Part shown: positions 46,483 through 57,388 of the stretch, in pieces
How positions within the stretch are numbered: the stretch's first letter is position 1
Layout of the letters: every line of letters begins with the position of its first letter
Assembly: GCA_036971475.1 (NCBI GenBank)
Contig: JBAIZL010000028.1
Coordinates: forward strand, 620,001-684,000
Source: Prosapia bicincta
Lineage: Eukaryota; Arthropoda; Insecta; Hemiptera; Cercopidae
Direction: 5' to 3'
Length of the DNA: 64,000 nucleotides
Program-made: the position numbers and the translations under genes
The notes under the pieces: generated by a model
Databases searched by the model: none
Told to the model about the DNA's origin: nothing
The model's input: the letters and a program-made list of their open reading frames with translations, nothing else

Positions 46483-46588
46483 GCTACGTGTACATGAATG
46501 GGGACGTTGGGAAGCTCCCTTCAGGGGCGGGTTACCCTACCACCCCTGATGTTTTGGCTGCTCCTACAAACCCTTCAACTGACTACAG
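46483..46588 (+). CDS. Larp4: LARP4 exon: N-terminal low-complexity region
   Basis: First recognisable coding exon of a La-related protein 4 gene. After the acceptor TTTTGTTTTAG it reads YVYMNGDVGKLPSGAGYPTT then PDVLAAPTNPSTDY, and is split in codon phase 2 at ACAG|GTTTGT. An in-frame ATG at 46494-46496 could be the start, or the frame may begin in an earlier exon. LARP4 proteins bind poly(A) RNA and poly(A)-binding protein in the cytoplasm and stabilise mRNAs; the N-terminal region is usually unstructured, as here. I do not see a PABP-binding PAM2-like motif in this exon, so it may lie upstream or be absent. Assignment rests on the fit to the following exons. Confidence 0.75.
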
Positions 46589-48663
46589 GTTTGTATTTTG
46601 TTAATAATTAACAGTACGAGTTAATACGTACTACAGGTTTGTACGTACGTACAAGTTAGTACTACAGATTTGTATTAATAATTTATAGTACTTAACGTAG
46701 TTAATTTTGCTAAATTATTCCCCATTGCTAGTCTTGAATATATTTATTATGCTAATACTAATACATACTAATGCTTTTATTATTTTAAAAAACTTAATTT
46801 ACACCCATTTATATTGTGTCTGTATATTGTAACAGTGGCATGTGTCGCTTATTAAAAATTAATGATTGTTAAATATAAAAATATAACCAGTTTAACAAGA
46901 TTTTGTAACAGATTTATAATGCCGTCAGGATTAAAAATGGTAGGTGAAGTAAAACCTTCAGCCTTTGGCTAAAAGAACAAGAAATTTAAAACACTTCAAG
47001 CAAATATTATAATTGAAAACAAAATTTTGTATTGTATTCAAAATTTATTAAAATAAAGTTAAAGTTAAGAAATGGTTAAAATTTGAAATTATATTTGTAA
47101 AATATGTTTCTAAAGTTTTATTAAAAGTTTTTAACGTAAGTAAACATTCTGAGGTCCAAATAAAGAGTAAGTTTCAAAAAAATATGAATTAATTACTGTA
47201 ATGACACATGTATAACACAACCTGAAATATACGATGATAATGAAATTTTATGTAAGTAGGTCATAATAAACTCCTGATTCCAAATATATAAGGTAGCTTG
47301 TTTGAACATTTTTCTTGTATTAATTTTGTAACATGCTAAAAGAATAACAAGATTTAACGTTAATAAGATTAACCATTGTGTAATACTGAAATGGTGTAAA
47401 GGTCTTACCCTTCTTTAAAACCACCTGGTTTATTGAGCAGTTTAAACAGACAAATAATCATCTTACTTATTACAAGAAATTTTAAAACACAATACGAAAA
47501 CAAAATTTAGTTCTCATAGTGCACTTTATTTTCAAAACCTTCGAAATCATGACTGTAGTACACCATTCATTTCCATTACTGTAGTATTCCTTACATTATC
47601 AAAATATGCCCTCTTTTCCTATTCTTTACAGCTCTTCACATAAAATATCATTTTGTGACTATCTGTATAATTTGTTATAAAACATTTCTTAATGTGTGTT
47701 ACAGACTTAGCTGTAATACTACTCTAGGCATCCAGTATCTAGTCACTGATTTGTTTTTTTGTATATTTCCTGTTAGTGTGAAAAGGAATGTTGTTTCTTT
47801 GTAGGTTAAGATTTTCAAGGAACTATTACTTGGAGCTGAGAAGTCATGGCTCAAGAATGATTATTGTTAGATACATAGATCTACAAGAATGGTTGTTGTT
47901 AGATACATAGATCTACAAGAATGTTTATTGTTAGATACATAGATCTACATGAATGATTATTAGATTTGTGTTCATTTTACGCAACTATTTTCTTTTCAAC
48001 TACAAAATGCAAATTGAGTAGAATGGATTAAGAATTTTTAAACTTTGGTGGATTTTTTAATTTCTTTCAACACTTTCTATATTTACTCTCTTAAGGAGAA
48101 AATTCCTTTATATAAATTCTGTTTCGTATTACAAAAGTAAAATTAAATATTTCAATGTAACACAAACATTTCATTAAACATAGGTTTAAAATTTTGACTG
48201 CATAAGAAGTTTTGTCTCTTTATTTTTCCAAGTGAAAAAATTATATTTTAGTTTGTTTTAATGATAATTTTACTTTGTAAGCAATCTATGAATAAGACAT
48301 TTGCATTTTCTTGTTAATGGCTTTGTGTTTATCAGTGTGAATGAAATAAATAACTATGTTACGTTTTGTTTTCAGAAAATATTAAAATGATGGATTAGAT
48401 GCAGAATAAAAATATTTATTTGCAAAAACAGTAAAATGTTTCAAAATTTTAACAGTAATCAAATTTTATCCATACTTGGAATGTATGTTATGTAATATGG
48501 CCTTGCATGAGTAATCACAAACCATTTCATAGCATTGATAACTCAAATGAATATAAAAAAAGAGATATTTCATAACTTTTTAATGCTAGGTTTGAAATCC
48601 TAAATCTCAAATGTTTAATGAGAATTGTAATTGTTTTAATTGTGGTTGAATTTTAAATTGCAG
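46589..48663 (+). other. LARP4 intron
   Basis: 2,075-bp AT-rich intron, donor GTTTGT, acceptor TTTAAATTGCAG. Its only distinct feature is a 32-bp unit repeated about three times at 47852-47970 (GTTAGATACATAGATCTACA per unit). No gene in it. Confidence 0.7.
47852..47970. repeat. 32-bp triplicate repeat
   Basis: Unit CAAGAATGATTATTGTTAGA-TACATAGATCTA, about three copies and a partial, within a LARP4 intron. Confidence 0.9.
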
Positions 48664-48849
48664 TTCTCTAAATGGCGTAGTGGATCCACTGGAGTTGCAA
48701 GATGCACCGGCCCCTCCAGGGGGGTCGGCCTCCGAGCCTGTGTCTGGCATTGAGCTGGCTCCCACACCTGCTTCTGCCTCTGCCACAGGCTTACCTTTGG
48801 ACCAACTGAAACAGATGTTATCTTCACAACTTGAATATTATTTCTCTAG
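48664..48849 (+). CDS. Larp4: LARP4 exon: linker and start of the La motif
   Basis: Encodes SLNGVVDPLELQDAPAPP, a Pro/Ala/Ser-rich linker, then LDQLKQMLSSQLEYYFSR, which is helix 1 of the La motif (x-x-L-K-x-x-L-x-x-Q-L-E-x-x-F-S-R in family members). Phase 2 at entry (AG|T) and phase 2 at exit (TCTAG|GTAATG) both join cleanly. The linker before the La motif is acidic and proline-rich, like the variable region of LARP4 proteins. No break or premature stop. It is less AT-rich than the flanking introns, as expected for coding sequence. Confidence 0.92.
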
Positions 48850-51457
48850 GTAATGTCTACTGTTAAAAGATTCATCAGTCTGATAAATACATGAGGCATA
48901 TATTAATGTCTGAGATTGAAGTAAATTATATGTGCAGTTTTGATAGTCGTGAATGTTTATCAAGATATGAATCAATGTACAAAACTTTGTTTTCTCCGGG
49001 ACACGCCATATACAGATAATACTGTAATATAATAATAATTGTAACAGATAAAAAATTTTATAATATTTTTCAAGAAATACTCATTTATTAATGAATTTAC
49101 TTTCTAAATAGGGTATGTTTTATTTTACTCCGATCTTAAAATGCCCAGTACCTAGATGTTAAAACTTGAATAGGAAATTGCTCGCTGCCTGTGTTTTGAC
49201 ATGGAGATACGATGAAGAAAACTGCATTACATCGAAACAAATTTAATCTAGAAAACATAGGTTTATAGTTTGTCTTGTTTGCTCTGCATATTTTTAATAA
49301 TAGGAGTAATAAATTCTTTTAGTTCTTCACTCAAAACATGTACATTCCTATACACACTTGAGGAATGAATATCAAATCTCTACTTTTATTACTTATACGC
49401 GCCAAAGAAAAAAAATCATAGGTAAAAAATGTTTGCAGAGAACAGAGCAGCTTCACTTATTTCTTGTCGATCTCAACCCTTCAGGCTCGAATATTGGCTA
49501 CATTACCGTGCTGAGAAAATAATGGCGGTTTAGACGCATCTGTTCAATGTAGTATTTTATAAAAGTGAGCATTTTGGTTTTATCTATTGGAACTTTTTGA
49601 AACTACTTGTTTTCCAATGTCATGAAACTTTGTTCTTGATTAAGGCCACTTGATAAAGTACTAAATTTTACTATTGTTGTGTGTATTATGCTTTTAAAAA
49701 ATATTTCTAGAACAAATATTGAAGCAATGGAATGAAACTACCCATCGGAATTAAGTACCTTCATGCGCCAAGTTTGTGTTTATAGCTTCATAGAACAGAA
49801 GTGTAATAAAAGATAAATGGATTAGAAATGGACTTAAACAAAACACTATATCTTCTCACATTAGACGCTAATTAATTAAAAGAAATGAATTAAAAAGAGA
49901 GGATGTATAAAGAAACTAACAATTAGAAGTACTTAACAACTGTGGGAACAGTTATGGATATCTAAAAGACAAGAGCTGTGTAAGATTGTACAGTTGTGTA
50001 ATGCATCCTGACACAGCATCATATAACAGAAAATTGACCTGTAAACAAATTGATAAAAAGTAAGGTAAATGTGAAGAATTGGACTTTTGGAGGATTATTT
50101 CATAACAAAATTGGTCACATAACTAACAAAGATATCTATAAATAAAAGTGATGAAAAGAGGCATTAAAGTTTAAAGAGGAAAAACCATGAACAGTGGAAT
50201 GTACAAGTACAGATTGTCCAAGTATGTCATGAACGAATATGGTAATTCTGCCATTGGGAATGTAGGTGACCCAGCAAATATAGATGAATATTATGAATAA
50301 AGGATTAAGACAGTAAATAAGAGGACAAAGAACAGTGGAAGTAAATGTTGGGAGATAAATGATAGCATCAATTATAAAAACATAATATATATAAAAAAAT
50401 AATGAAGAGGCAGATACTCTAGAAAAGTAAATGTCTCTTATCTAAGTAAATACTCTCTGTAGAATGTCTTGCGGATTGAAAAAAAATGAAAAGTCTTACT
50501 AATGGAACAATTTAAAAGAAATTGGACAGTAGGAATTAAAAATGACAAAATATTATTAATTAAGTAGAATAAATATTGATAGTTGAATAAAATATAAATT
50601 TAAGAGAGTTGATTAGCTTAAAAAATTATACCCCCCTGTAACATGGTACCTTCAGGACGTTGTCCTTGCCAGATTACTGAATGTGTATTCTTTGCTTGTG
50701 TTAACACATCCGGAAATCAACATTCTTTGCTTTATCTTGTTGAGAACACAAAACGTGACTCGACTGTTTGATCATGAATTATTTAGATTATTTATTTATT
50801 CTGTATACTGTAAAATAAATTTGTATAAAATATTTTTGGTGTTAAAAAATTTTCAAATGAAGTTTGGAAAATATTCATCTTCTAAACCTAATTTTATGAA
50901 ATTTATTTACAAAAGTAAGATTTACTGTGGTAAGATATACTTGATTTACTTATCAATTAAGATGTACAGGTATTTATTAGTTTTTTAAAATAGTTTTAAT
51001 TTCATTTATTTATTTTATAACAATGTATTTATTTGGTTAGGAATTTCTAAATTTTAATAATTATTTAAAAAGCTCTATGTAAAAAGACAACAAACTGGCA
51101 AACATTTGAGAAATTCAATAGACACAAGGTTTTTGTCTATCAGTAAAAATTTGTTCCTTGATTTTTGACCAGTGATGTATTTCTAAATTGTAAAAATAAA
51201 CCACAAATGTTTGACTTTTATTTCTACTTCCTACAAATACCCGCCCAAATCTTATAGCTGTCAAAGATATAAACGGAAATTAAGCAAAATTCATTGCAGT
51301 GGGACTTTCACATATTTTTCTGTCAATGGCATATTATGGCCTAAGACTTAAAGGTGTAAAAAAAAAAGTTTTTAATACAAAACTCATAAATAAAATATAA
51401 ATTTTGATTTCAAAATGTATTTATGTTAACATACAAATTATAATGGAAAAGAAAACA

Positions 51458-51499
51458 ACTAAATAAATAAAACCCACAAGTGGGTTTTATTTATTTAGT
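51458..51499. repeat. perfect 20-bp-arm palindrome
   Basis: ACTAAATAAATAAAACCCAC, then AA, then the exact reverse complement. In RNA it would form a 20-bp hairpin whose 2-nt loop would have to open slightly. Confidence 0.95.
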
Positions 51500-51744
51500 C
51501 AAAATTAGTCCACAGTGCTCAAAAAAATATTAATAGAAAACAACACAGTAGTTCTATACATTGTCTCACATTAGAGAAAATGGCAGACAGGTGTCGCCTT
51601 TTATTTTTGCCGACTGGACTAAACTCTGCAAAACACTTACTTTTATTTTCAAACTCTACTTCTTCAGATGCCAAATTATTGAAAGTGTTGGACTATAGGA
51701 TGCCAGAGTAACAGGCTTTTACTGTTTTATAATAATATTCTCAT

Positions 51745-52125
51745 TCCCGATCATGTTGGTAAGCGGAATATTTTGCCGACCATGTTGGTAAGCGGAATAT
51801 TTTGCCGATCATGTTGGTAAGCGGAATATTTTGCCGATCATGTTGGTAGGCGGAATATTTTGCCGATCATGTTGGTAAGCGGAATATTTTGCCGATCATG
51901 TTGGTAAGCGGAATATTTTGCCGACCATGTTGGTAAGCGGAATATTTTGCCGATCATCTTGGTAGGCGGAATATTTTGCCGATCATCTTGGTAAGCGGAA
52001 TATTTTGCCGATCATCTTGGTAGGCGGAATATTTTGCCGATCATCTTGGTAAGCGGAATATTTTGCCGATCATCTTGGTAGGCGGAATATTTTGCCGACC
52101 ATGTTGGTAAGCGGAATATTTTGCT
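51745..52125. repeat. 29-bp minisatellite, about 13 copies
   Basis: The unit GATCATGTTGGTAAGCGGAA-TATTTTGCC repeats at a 29-bp period from 51749. Variants are GACC for GATC, CATCTT for CATGTT, and AGGCGG for AAGCGG. In the second half AAGC and AGGC units alternate, giving a 58-bp higher-order period. Confidence 0.97.
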
Positions 52126-52475
52126 ATAGCTTATAAGAAAGTTAATAAAGTTTATATTTAGTTGAGTTCAGATAAACATCAATATAATGGCTTAGAATGT
52201 TTTTTTAGTGTTTGAAAATGATGATGTTAGTTATATTACTTTTTCTGAAAACAATTTGTCACTTGTTGCTCAGAAAGGACTTGCAGTGATGACATGCTAT
52301 CGTCATCCCACCATTAACGTATTCATATGTCTAGACAGTTTAATCTGTAATAATTAGGGCTTTTCTGATATAAGTGGATTCCTTTAACTTAAATTGTGGA
52401 GCTTTTTCTTTTTTACAATTTCTATTACATAATAATTAAGTTTAGTTAATTAATGTTATCAACAAATATTTCCAG

Positions 52476-52612
52476 GGAAAATTTGGCAAATGATACATAT
52501 CTCTTATCGCAAATGGATAATGACCAATACGTTCCAATTTGGACTGTAGCAAATTTTAATCAAGTGAAGAAATTGACCAAGGATATTAACTTAATTACTG
52601 AGGTGTTACGAG
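52476..52612 (+). CDS. Larp4: LARP4 exon: core of the La motif
   Basis: Encodes [20 protein letters not shown] then [20 protein letters not shown] and TEVLR. This is the La motif winged-helix core. The run SQMDNDQ with Met and Asp is the LARP4-type variant (human LARP4 has QMDSDQF at this place), which separates it from genuine La and LARP1, 6 and 7 proteins; the diagnostic position is seen here and the family comparison is from general knowledge. It enters in phase 2 (AG|G, Arg) and leaves in phase 1 (CGAG|GTAAGG). It is intact. The large intron after it has collected most of the mobile elements in the gene. Confidence 0.96.
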
Positions 52613-52734
52613 GTAAGGATAATTTCAGACAATAGATAAGAAATATGCAAGTACAAAGGGTTTAAGTTGAGAAAGTAATATCCAGTATGGGTCCCAATTG
52701 TATTTATTGTGTATTAATTTAAAGTATGTATGTA

Positions 52735-54054
52735 CGAGGTGTGGCTAGAAAAAAACTGAACTGATGCTATAAAAAAATTTTATTTTTCATTATTTACAAT
52801 TTGATGTTATCTCCTTCACTGTACTCTCCTCCTCGGTCTATACACCGCTCCATACGAATTTTCCACTGTTCATAGCAATGCTGCAGATAATTTTCGGTAA
52901 GTCCATACATTACTTCCGTCGCTTTTTTTTTACTGCTTCAACACTCTCAAATCTAGTTCCTTTCAAAGCTGACTTAACTTTAGGGAAAAGAAAAAAATCA
53001 CAGGGGGCCAAATCAGGTGAGTAGGGTGGATGGTCTAAGATCGGAATGTTGTGATTGGCTAAAAACGCCTTCACTGACAACGCATTATGAGCTGGGGCAT
53101 TGTCTTGGTGCAGGGTCCATGTCTTTTTTTCCACAAATCGTTCCATTTTCTCCGTACTCGCTCACGTAGGGTAGTCAGGACGCTAATGCAGTAATGCTGA
53201 TTCACTGTTTGTCCCTCTGGTACCCAATCAATGTGTACAATCCCTTTGACATAAAAAAAAAACAATCATCATTGCCTTGAATTTAGATTTTGACATTCGT
53301 GCTTTTTTTGTCGTGGAGAATCAGGAGATTTCTAATGCATCGATTGGCGTTTGGTTTCGGGATCGTAAGTAAAAAACCACGATTCATCACAAGTAATAAC
53401 ATTTTGTAAAAAGGTGGGATCACTTTCAATGTTTTGTAGGATGTCAGAACAAATCATTCTTCGGCGTTCCTTCTGTTCAATTGTGAGACACTTTGGAACC
53501 ATTTTTGCACACACTTTGTTCATGTTGAAACATTCATGAAGAATCTGCCTAACACTTTCCTTGTCAATTCCTGTCAACTCAAACATTGCTCTGATTGTTA
53601 AACGGCGATTTTCTCGAACAAGTTTACCGATTTTTTCAATGTTTGCATCAGTTTTTGCTGACAATGGTCTGCCAGTGCGAGCGTCATCATTTGTGTCTTC
53701 GCAGCCATCTTTAAATCGTTTAAACCACTCAAACACTAGTGTTCGCGATAAACAATCATCACCGTACACTTGTTGCAACATTACAAACGTTTCACTTGCA
53801 GATTTTCCAAGTTTGAAAAAAATTTTGATGTTAACACGCTGTTCTTTCTGTACACTCAACATTTTTCCGACGCACAGACAAAACGTCAACTACTTAGAAC
53901 AGACGCCAAGGGCAGACTGAGTGCAGGAGGCAGATGAAACTCGAGCAGTAGGCGGAGCAAGAGTCACGTGACAGGCCAGGTGACTTTCAGCCTTATTGCA
54001 TTTCTTTTTATTGTTTCACCTGTGCTAGTTCGGTTTTTTTCTAGCCTGACCTCG
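52735..54054 (-). mobile_element. mariner element, nearly complete
   Basis: Terminal repeats of about 29 bp start CGAGGTGTGGCTAGAAAAAA (left) and, read inward from the right, CGAGGTCAGGCTAGAAAAAA. TA duplications are at 52733-52734 and 54055-54056. The 1,320-bp length is normal for mariner. The transposase is on the minus strand and is broken by at least two frameshifts in A or T runs. It lies in a LARP4 intron in antisense orientation. Confidence 0.93.
52800..53889 (-). pseudogene. mariner transposase, frameshifted
   Basis: Minus-strand frames: 53889-53332 holds the N-terminal helix-turn-helix region (MLSVQKEQRVNIKIFFKLG, then LVFEWFKRFKDG and DDARTGRPLSA) and the first catalytic Asp in ITCDESWFFTYDPETKRQS. 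A shift near 53330-53290 leads to a piece with GIVHIDWVPEGQTVNQHYC (53265-53071). Another leads to LHQDNAPAHNALSVKAFLAN, DHPPYSPDLAPCDFFLFPK and the family end at 53146-52910, with a further shifted tail ERCIDRGGEYSEGDNIKL near 52800-52860. All three acidic residues of the mariner DD34D triad are still present. The more upstream ATG at 53889 is probably not the start; MLSVQKEQ at 53862 fits better. Confidence 0.9.
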
Positions 54055-54454
54055 TATTTAAAGTTTAGATCTTGATAAATTAAAAATAAAATATTTTTAC
54101 AAACATCAAGGCAGTTTATTAACAAACTGTAATGGGCATGATGAAAAGTGGCATGAATTTATAATGAAGGGAAATTTTAAAACAAACTTTCTGAGACCTG
54201 TTTTAAATTATACTAGACAGATTGTACATCATTGCAATTGTACAATCTGCAGTACAGATTGCAATAGTTCAGCGTACTAGTCAATCATAAGTGCAATTAT
54301 TAGTACAATTTAGTGTGCTGTGTCTAAATTTTCTGTTATTTTAAAATGTCTACAAGTTGTTTAGAATATAGAATTCATTTTAAAGCTACACCAAGCATTT
54401 TTGGTTTACCATTGATCGTGCTTAATCAATGACGAACCATAATAACATCCTTAA

Positions 54455-55763
54455 CCCCTTCCTGGTTTGTGACGACTATACGCGACACGAGCTGAATGCT
54501 GAAAAACGGCCGCTGCCGCGTATACACATCACGTCAATGGCCTGATTGTATTTATTCCGTTTATGCTGCGTTTGCTCGACAAAGTTCATCCGAATGCCAC
54601 CCAAAAACATATTATATTTGGAAGGTAATAGTTTACACTGGAAAGGAAACTGAAATAGCCCAAAATACGCAACACCCTCATACAGTCAATGTAGTTCTGA
54701 AAGTAATGGAAGGTTTACTTGATCAAGGTTACTGTGTGTATACAGACAATTTTTATACCAGTCCAGAACTAGCACTTGTTCTAACTAGTAAAAAAACCGA
54801 TGTTGTTAGAACTGTTCGAAGCAACAGAAAAGGTTTGCTAAAAGATGCTGTAAAATGAAAATTATCAAAAATGAATCACTTGCTGTTGTTGAAAAAGAAG
54901 GGAGGATGATCTATGTCAAGTGGGCTGACAAAAGGGACGTTCACCTTTTATCAACTAGACATGAAATTAGCTGTGTTCCGGTTATAAGAAGAGGAAAAGA
55001 AGTTGTAATACCTGAAATAGTTCATGACTATAACAAAAATATGGGCGGCGTCGACAGGGTCGACCAGATGTTATCTGCCTATCCTATGGAACGTAAACGG
55101 CAGAAAATATGGTACAAAAAGGAGTTTCGGCATTTGGTAAATATGTGCATTTTCAATGCACATGTATTACACCAAGAATCCGGGGGTTCAATGACTTCTC
55201 TCCAATTTAGAGAAAATCTTGTAGAGCAAATCGTCTCAAAGCATCTGGATGAATCAAATAAACCAAAGAAAGGAAGACCCTCCGCTGAAGATGATCCACT
55301 ACGTTTACTGCAAAGGCATTTTTCTGATTTTGTACCTTCCACAGAAAAAAGAAAAAATGCCATGAGGAGGTGTGCTGTGTGTTCCAAGCATAACATACGG
55401 CGTGAGTCACGTTATCAGTGTAATGAGTGCGACGTGGCACTTTGCGTTTTGCCAGGCTTTAAAATATTCCACACACAGAAAAACTTCTAAAATGTGTAAA
55501 ATTGTAGACTTCTGATGTACAGTTTTAGTCTAGTGTTTTTTTTCTTTTTTTCTAGTATTAGTGAATATATGGATATGTAGAACTGAAATTCTGTAAAAAA
55601 CGTCAAAATGTAAGTAAATTTCACTTTCTTCCATAAAAATAATTTTTTAAAATTTTTATTTTATGTTTAATAGTTGTGTAATATTTTAACAAATAAAAAT
55701 AAGTAATAAAAAAATAAGCACTTTTGGGTTGTTAAAGTGAAATTTAAATCGACCGTTAAGGGG
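54455..55763 (+). mobile_element. piggyBac-like element with internal deletion
   Basis: Flanked by TTAA at 54451-54454 and 55764-55767. The ends CCCCTT and AAGGGG are inverted repeats (CCCCTTCCTGG on the left, CCCCTTAACGG read inward from the right). The 1.3-kb body keeps the C-terminal half of the transposase. The N-terminal half is gone, and the short start at 54496 is an accidental ORF extension. Confidence 0.88.
54603..55490 (+). pseudogene. piggyBac transposase, C-terminal half, one frameshift
   Basis: The first piece, to 54858, contains KTYYIWKVIVYTGKETEIAQ and GYCVYTDNFYTSPELALVL (the catalytic TDNFYTS), then RTVRSNRKGL. A frame change near 54855 leads to 54855-55490: VYVK-like MIYVKWADKRDVHLLSTRHE, then YNKNMGGVDRVDQMLSAYPM (catalytic GVDxxD), then KKGRPSAEDDPLRL. 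It ends in a cysteine-rich domain CAVCSKHNIRRESRYQCNEC with CDVALCVLPGFKIFHT, the zinc-binding tail that recognises element ends in piggyBac proteins. The N-terminal third of the normal protein (about 550-600 residues) is missing. Confidence 0.88.
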
Positions 55764-55767
55764 TTAA

Positions 55768-56929
55768 AAAGAAACATTAGTTCTTAAAAAGTTTTGTTTT
55801 TTCTAACTTGTAATGATGTATCCATTTGTTATTTCACTTTCTTTTACACAATTTGTCAATGTGTGTGGCTTTTGTACTGTAATACATTCTGCATATAAAA
55901 TGACTATTTTAAACCTGAACAAAACCTTTAATAATTTTTTTATAAAAATAATATGTTCCTTTATAAAATTTTATGGAGTTGAAGCACATATGCAAGTTGT
56001 AACACTTCAATTCTTTAAATCTTCTAACTTAGCTAATGACAATCCATGATTATCAGTTATATTGTTGTGTGTATAAATGAGAAATAGTATTATTTATATT
56101 GTAATTGAAAAATATTATATTTACTCATTGTTTCTATTTGTTACTAATTTTTTTCCAAATAATAAAACATAAGAGTTGTATAAGATACACAGATTTTGAT
56201 GGGAAAAAATCTGTCAAAAATTTTTACACTTGCAATATTTGATGGAAGCCTGTTGACACACAACTTGGCTCTAAGATGGGGTCAAGTTTTATCCATCAGC
56301 TATGTCTAGTCATACTCCAGTGATATTGTACTCAGAATTTAGTTGGACTGGACTAATTGATGTGAAATTTGGATTTGATGTAGGAAAAGGTTTGAGAAAC
56401 ATTTATGTAGAGAGAGCTTGTATCTTCAGGGTGGCAGTTCCCTCTTCGTAGGATTGAAAGTTTTAACACTAAATAAAACTGCAAAACCCCATAGAGGATT
56501 TCATAATTTTAAGAAGTATGTTCAATGGGTTTTTCAACAAGTTGATATTAGAGTTATTTTGGGTTGAACATGTTGATCGTTTATCTGAAACTTGTGTTTT
56601 CAAACTATAAACAAAATTGCATTTAAAAAAAAATTGTGAGATAAAAATAAAGTTTGTTAAAACAAATTGATTATTTTTTAAAAAGATATCGGTTGTTGTA
56701 TTACCAAGCATATTCTAGCATGTTGAAAGGTGATTGTTTGTCAGAACTGGAGTTTAACCATTCAACCTAATATAACATATGAGAGTAATTTATAAAATAA
56801 GGTTCCCTATACTGCTAAGAAAGAATGCTACGTGCTAGGAGAAATCTGGTAACACTGTCTTACTTATCAACTCCCCCTCTCTCTATCCCCAACACTCCTG
56901 TCTCTTGCCGGGCTAGTAGTCTTCGAAGA
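55768..56929. other. intron DNA without a recognisable feature
   Basis: AT-rich. Two chance ORFs lack motifs. Nothing supported. Confidence 0.45.
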
Positions 56930-57388
56930 TGGAGCTCCCTATTGACAGTGGAGCTACCGCCAGTTGCAAAATTCGTGATGTGATACGTTTTTTAAATGTA
57001 TAATGGATTTCACCTATTGACATTTATCGTCAGTTAATTTAAGTTTATGTAGAAAAGTGTATATCTTTTCAACATGTTCGCAAAGGGTGTAGAGAATTCA
57101 GTGAAGGCTGCACGAAAATTCATGATGAAGAAGAAGGCCTTCAGTTTCAGACGGAATTGTTGATAAAGTTGAAAGAATATTGCTTGAAGATCGGAGGATC
57201 ACCATTAATAAACTTGTGCTGCATATTTCTGAGACATCCAACACCATAATTTATAACATTTTAACCAAAAAATTAGGCTATCACAAAGTGTGTGCGCAGT
57301 GGGTATAGTATATGCTTACAGAAAACCTCAAACAGCAACGTGTTATGTGTACCCAGCAGTTTTTGCAACAGTGTGAAGACAACAAAGA
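56930..57388 (+). pseudogene. mariner transposase 5' fragment, cut off at a Jockey junction
   Basis: The + strand in shifting frames gives MELPIDSGATASCKIRDVIR, then WISPIDIYRQL, HVRKGCREFSEG and IHDEE. It continues with VDKVERILLEDRRITINKLV, LHISETSNTIIYNILTKKLG, YHKVCAQWV and QQFLQQCEDN. This is the N-terminal DNA-binding half of a mariner transposase of a different subfamily from the 52.7-kb copy. It stops abruptly at about 57388, where sequence homologous to the 3' half of the Jockey element begins; the catalytic half is not found on the far side of the Jockey fragment. Confidence 0.75.

Larger units (their letters stand above)
48850..52475 (+). other. LARP4 intron with palindrome and minisatellite
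   Basis: 3,626-bp intron, donor GTAATG, acceptor ATATTTCCAG. It holds a perfect short palindrome (51458-51499) and a 29-bp minisatellite (51745-52125), listed separately. A + strand ORF at 50683-50988 lacks any motif and is judged chance. Confidence 0.7.

Noticed and set aside
49200..49245. GATGAAGAAAACTGCATTAC then ATCGAAACAAATTT as a hammerhead-like or Penelope-like end
   Set aside because: No helix between the two blocks and no matching stem I; too weak.
50683..50988. 101-codon + strand ORF in a LARP4 intron
   Set aside because: AT-rich, no domain-like pattern, no splice context; chance ORF.
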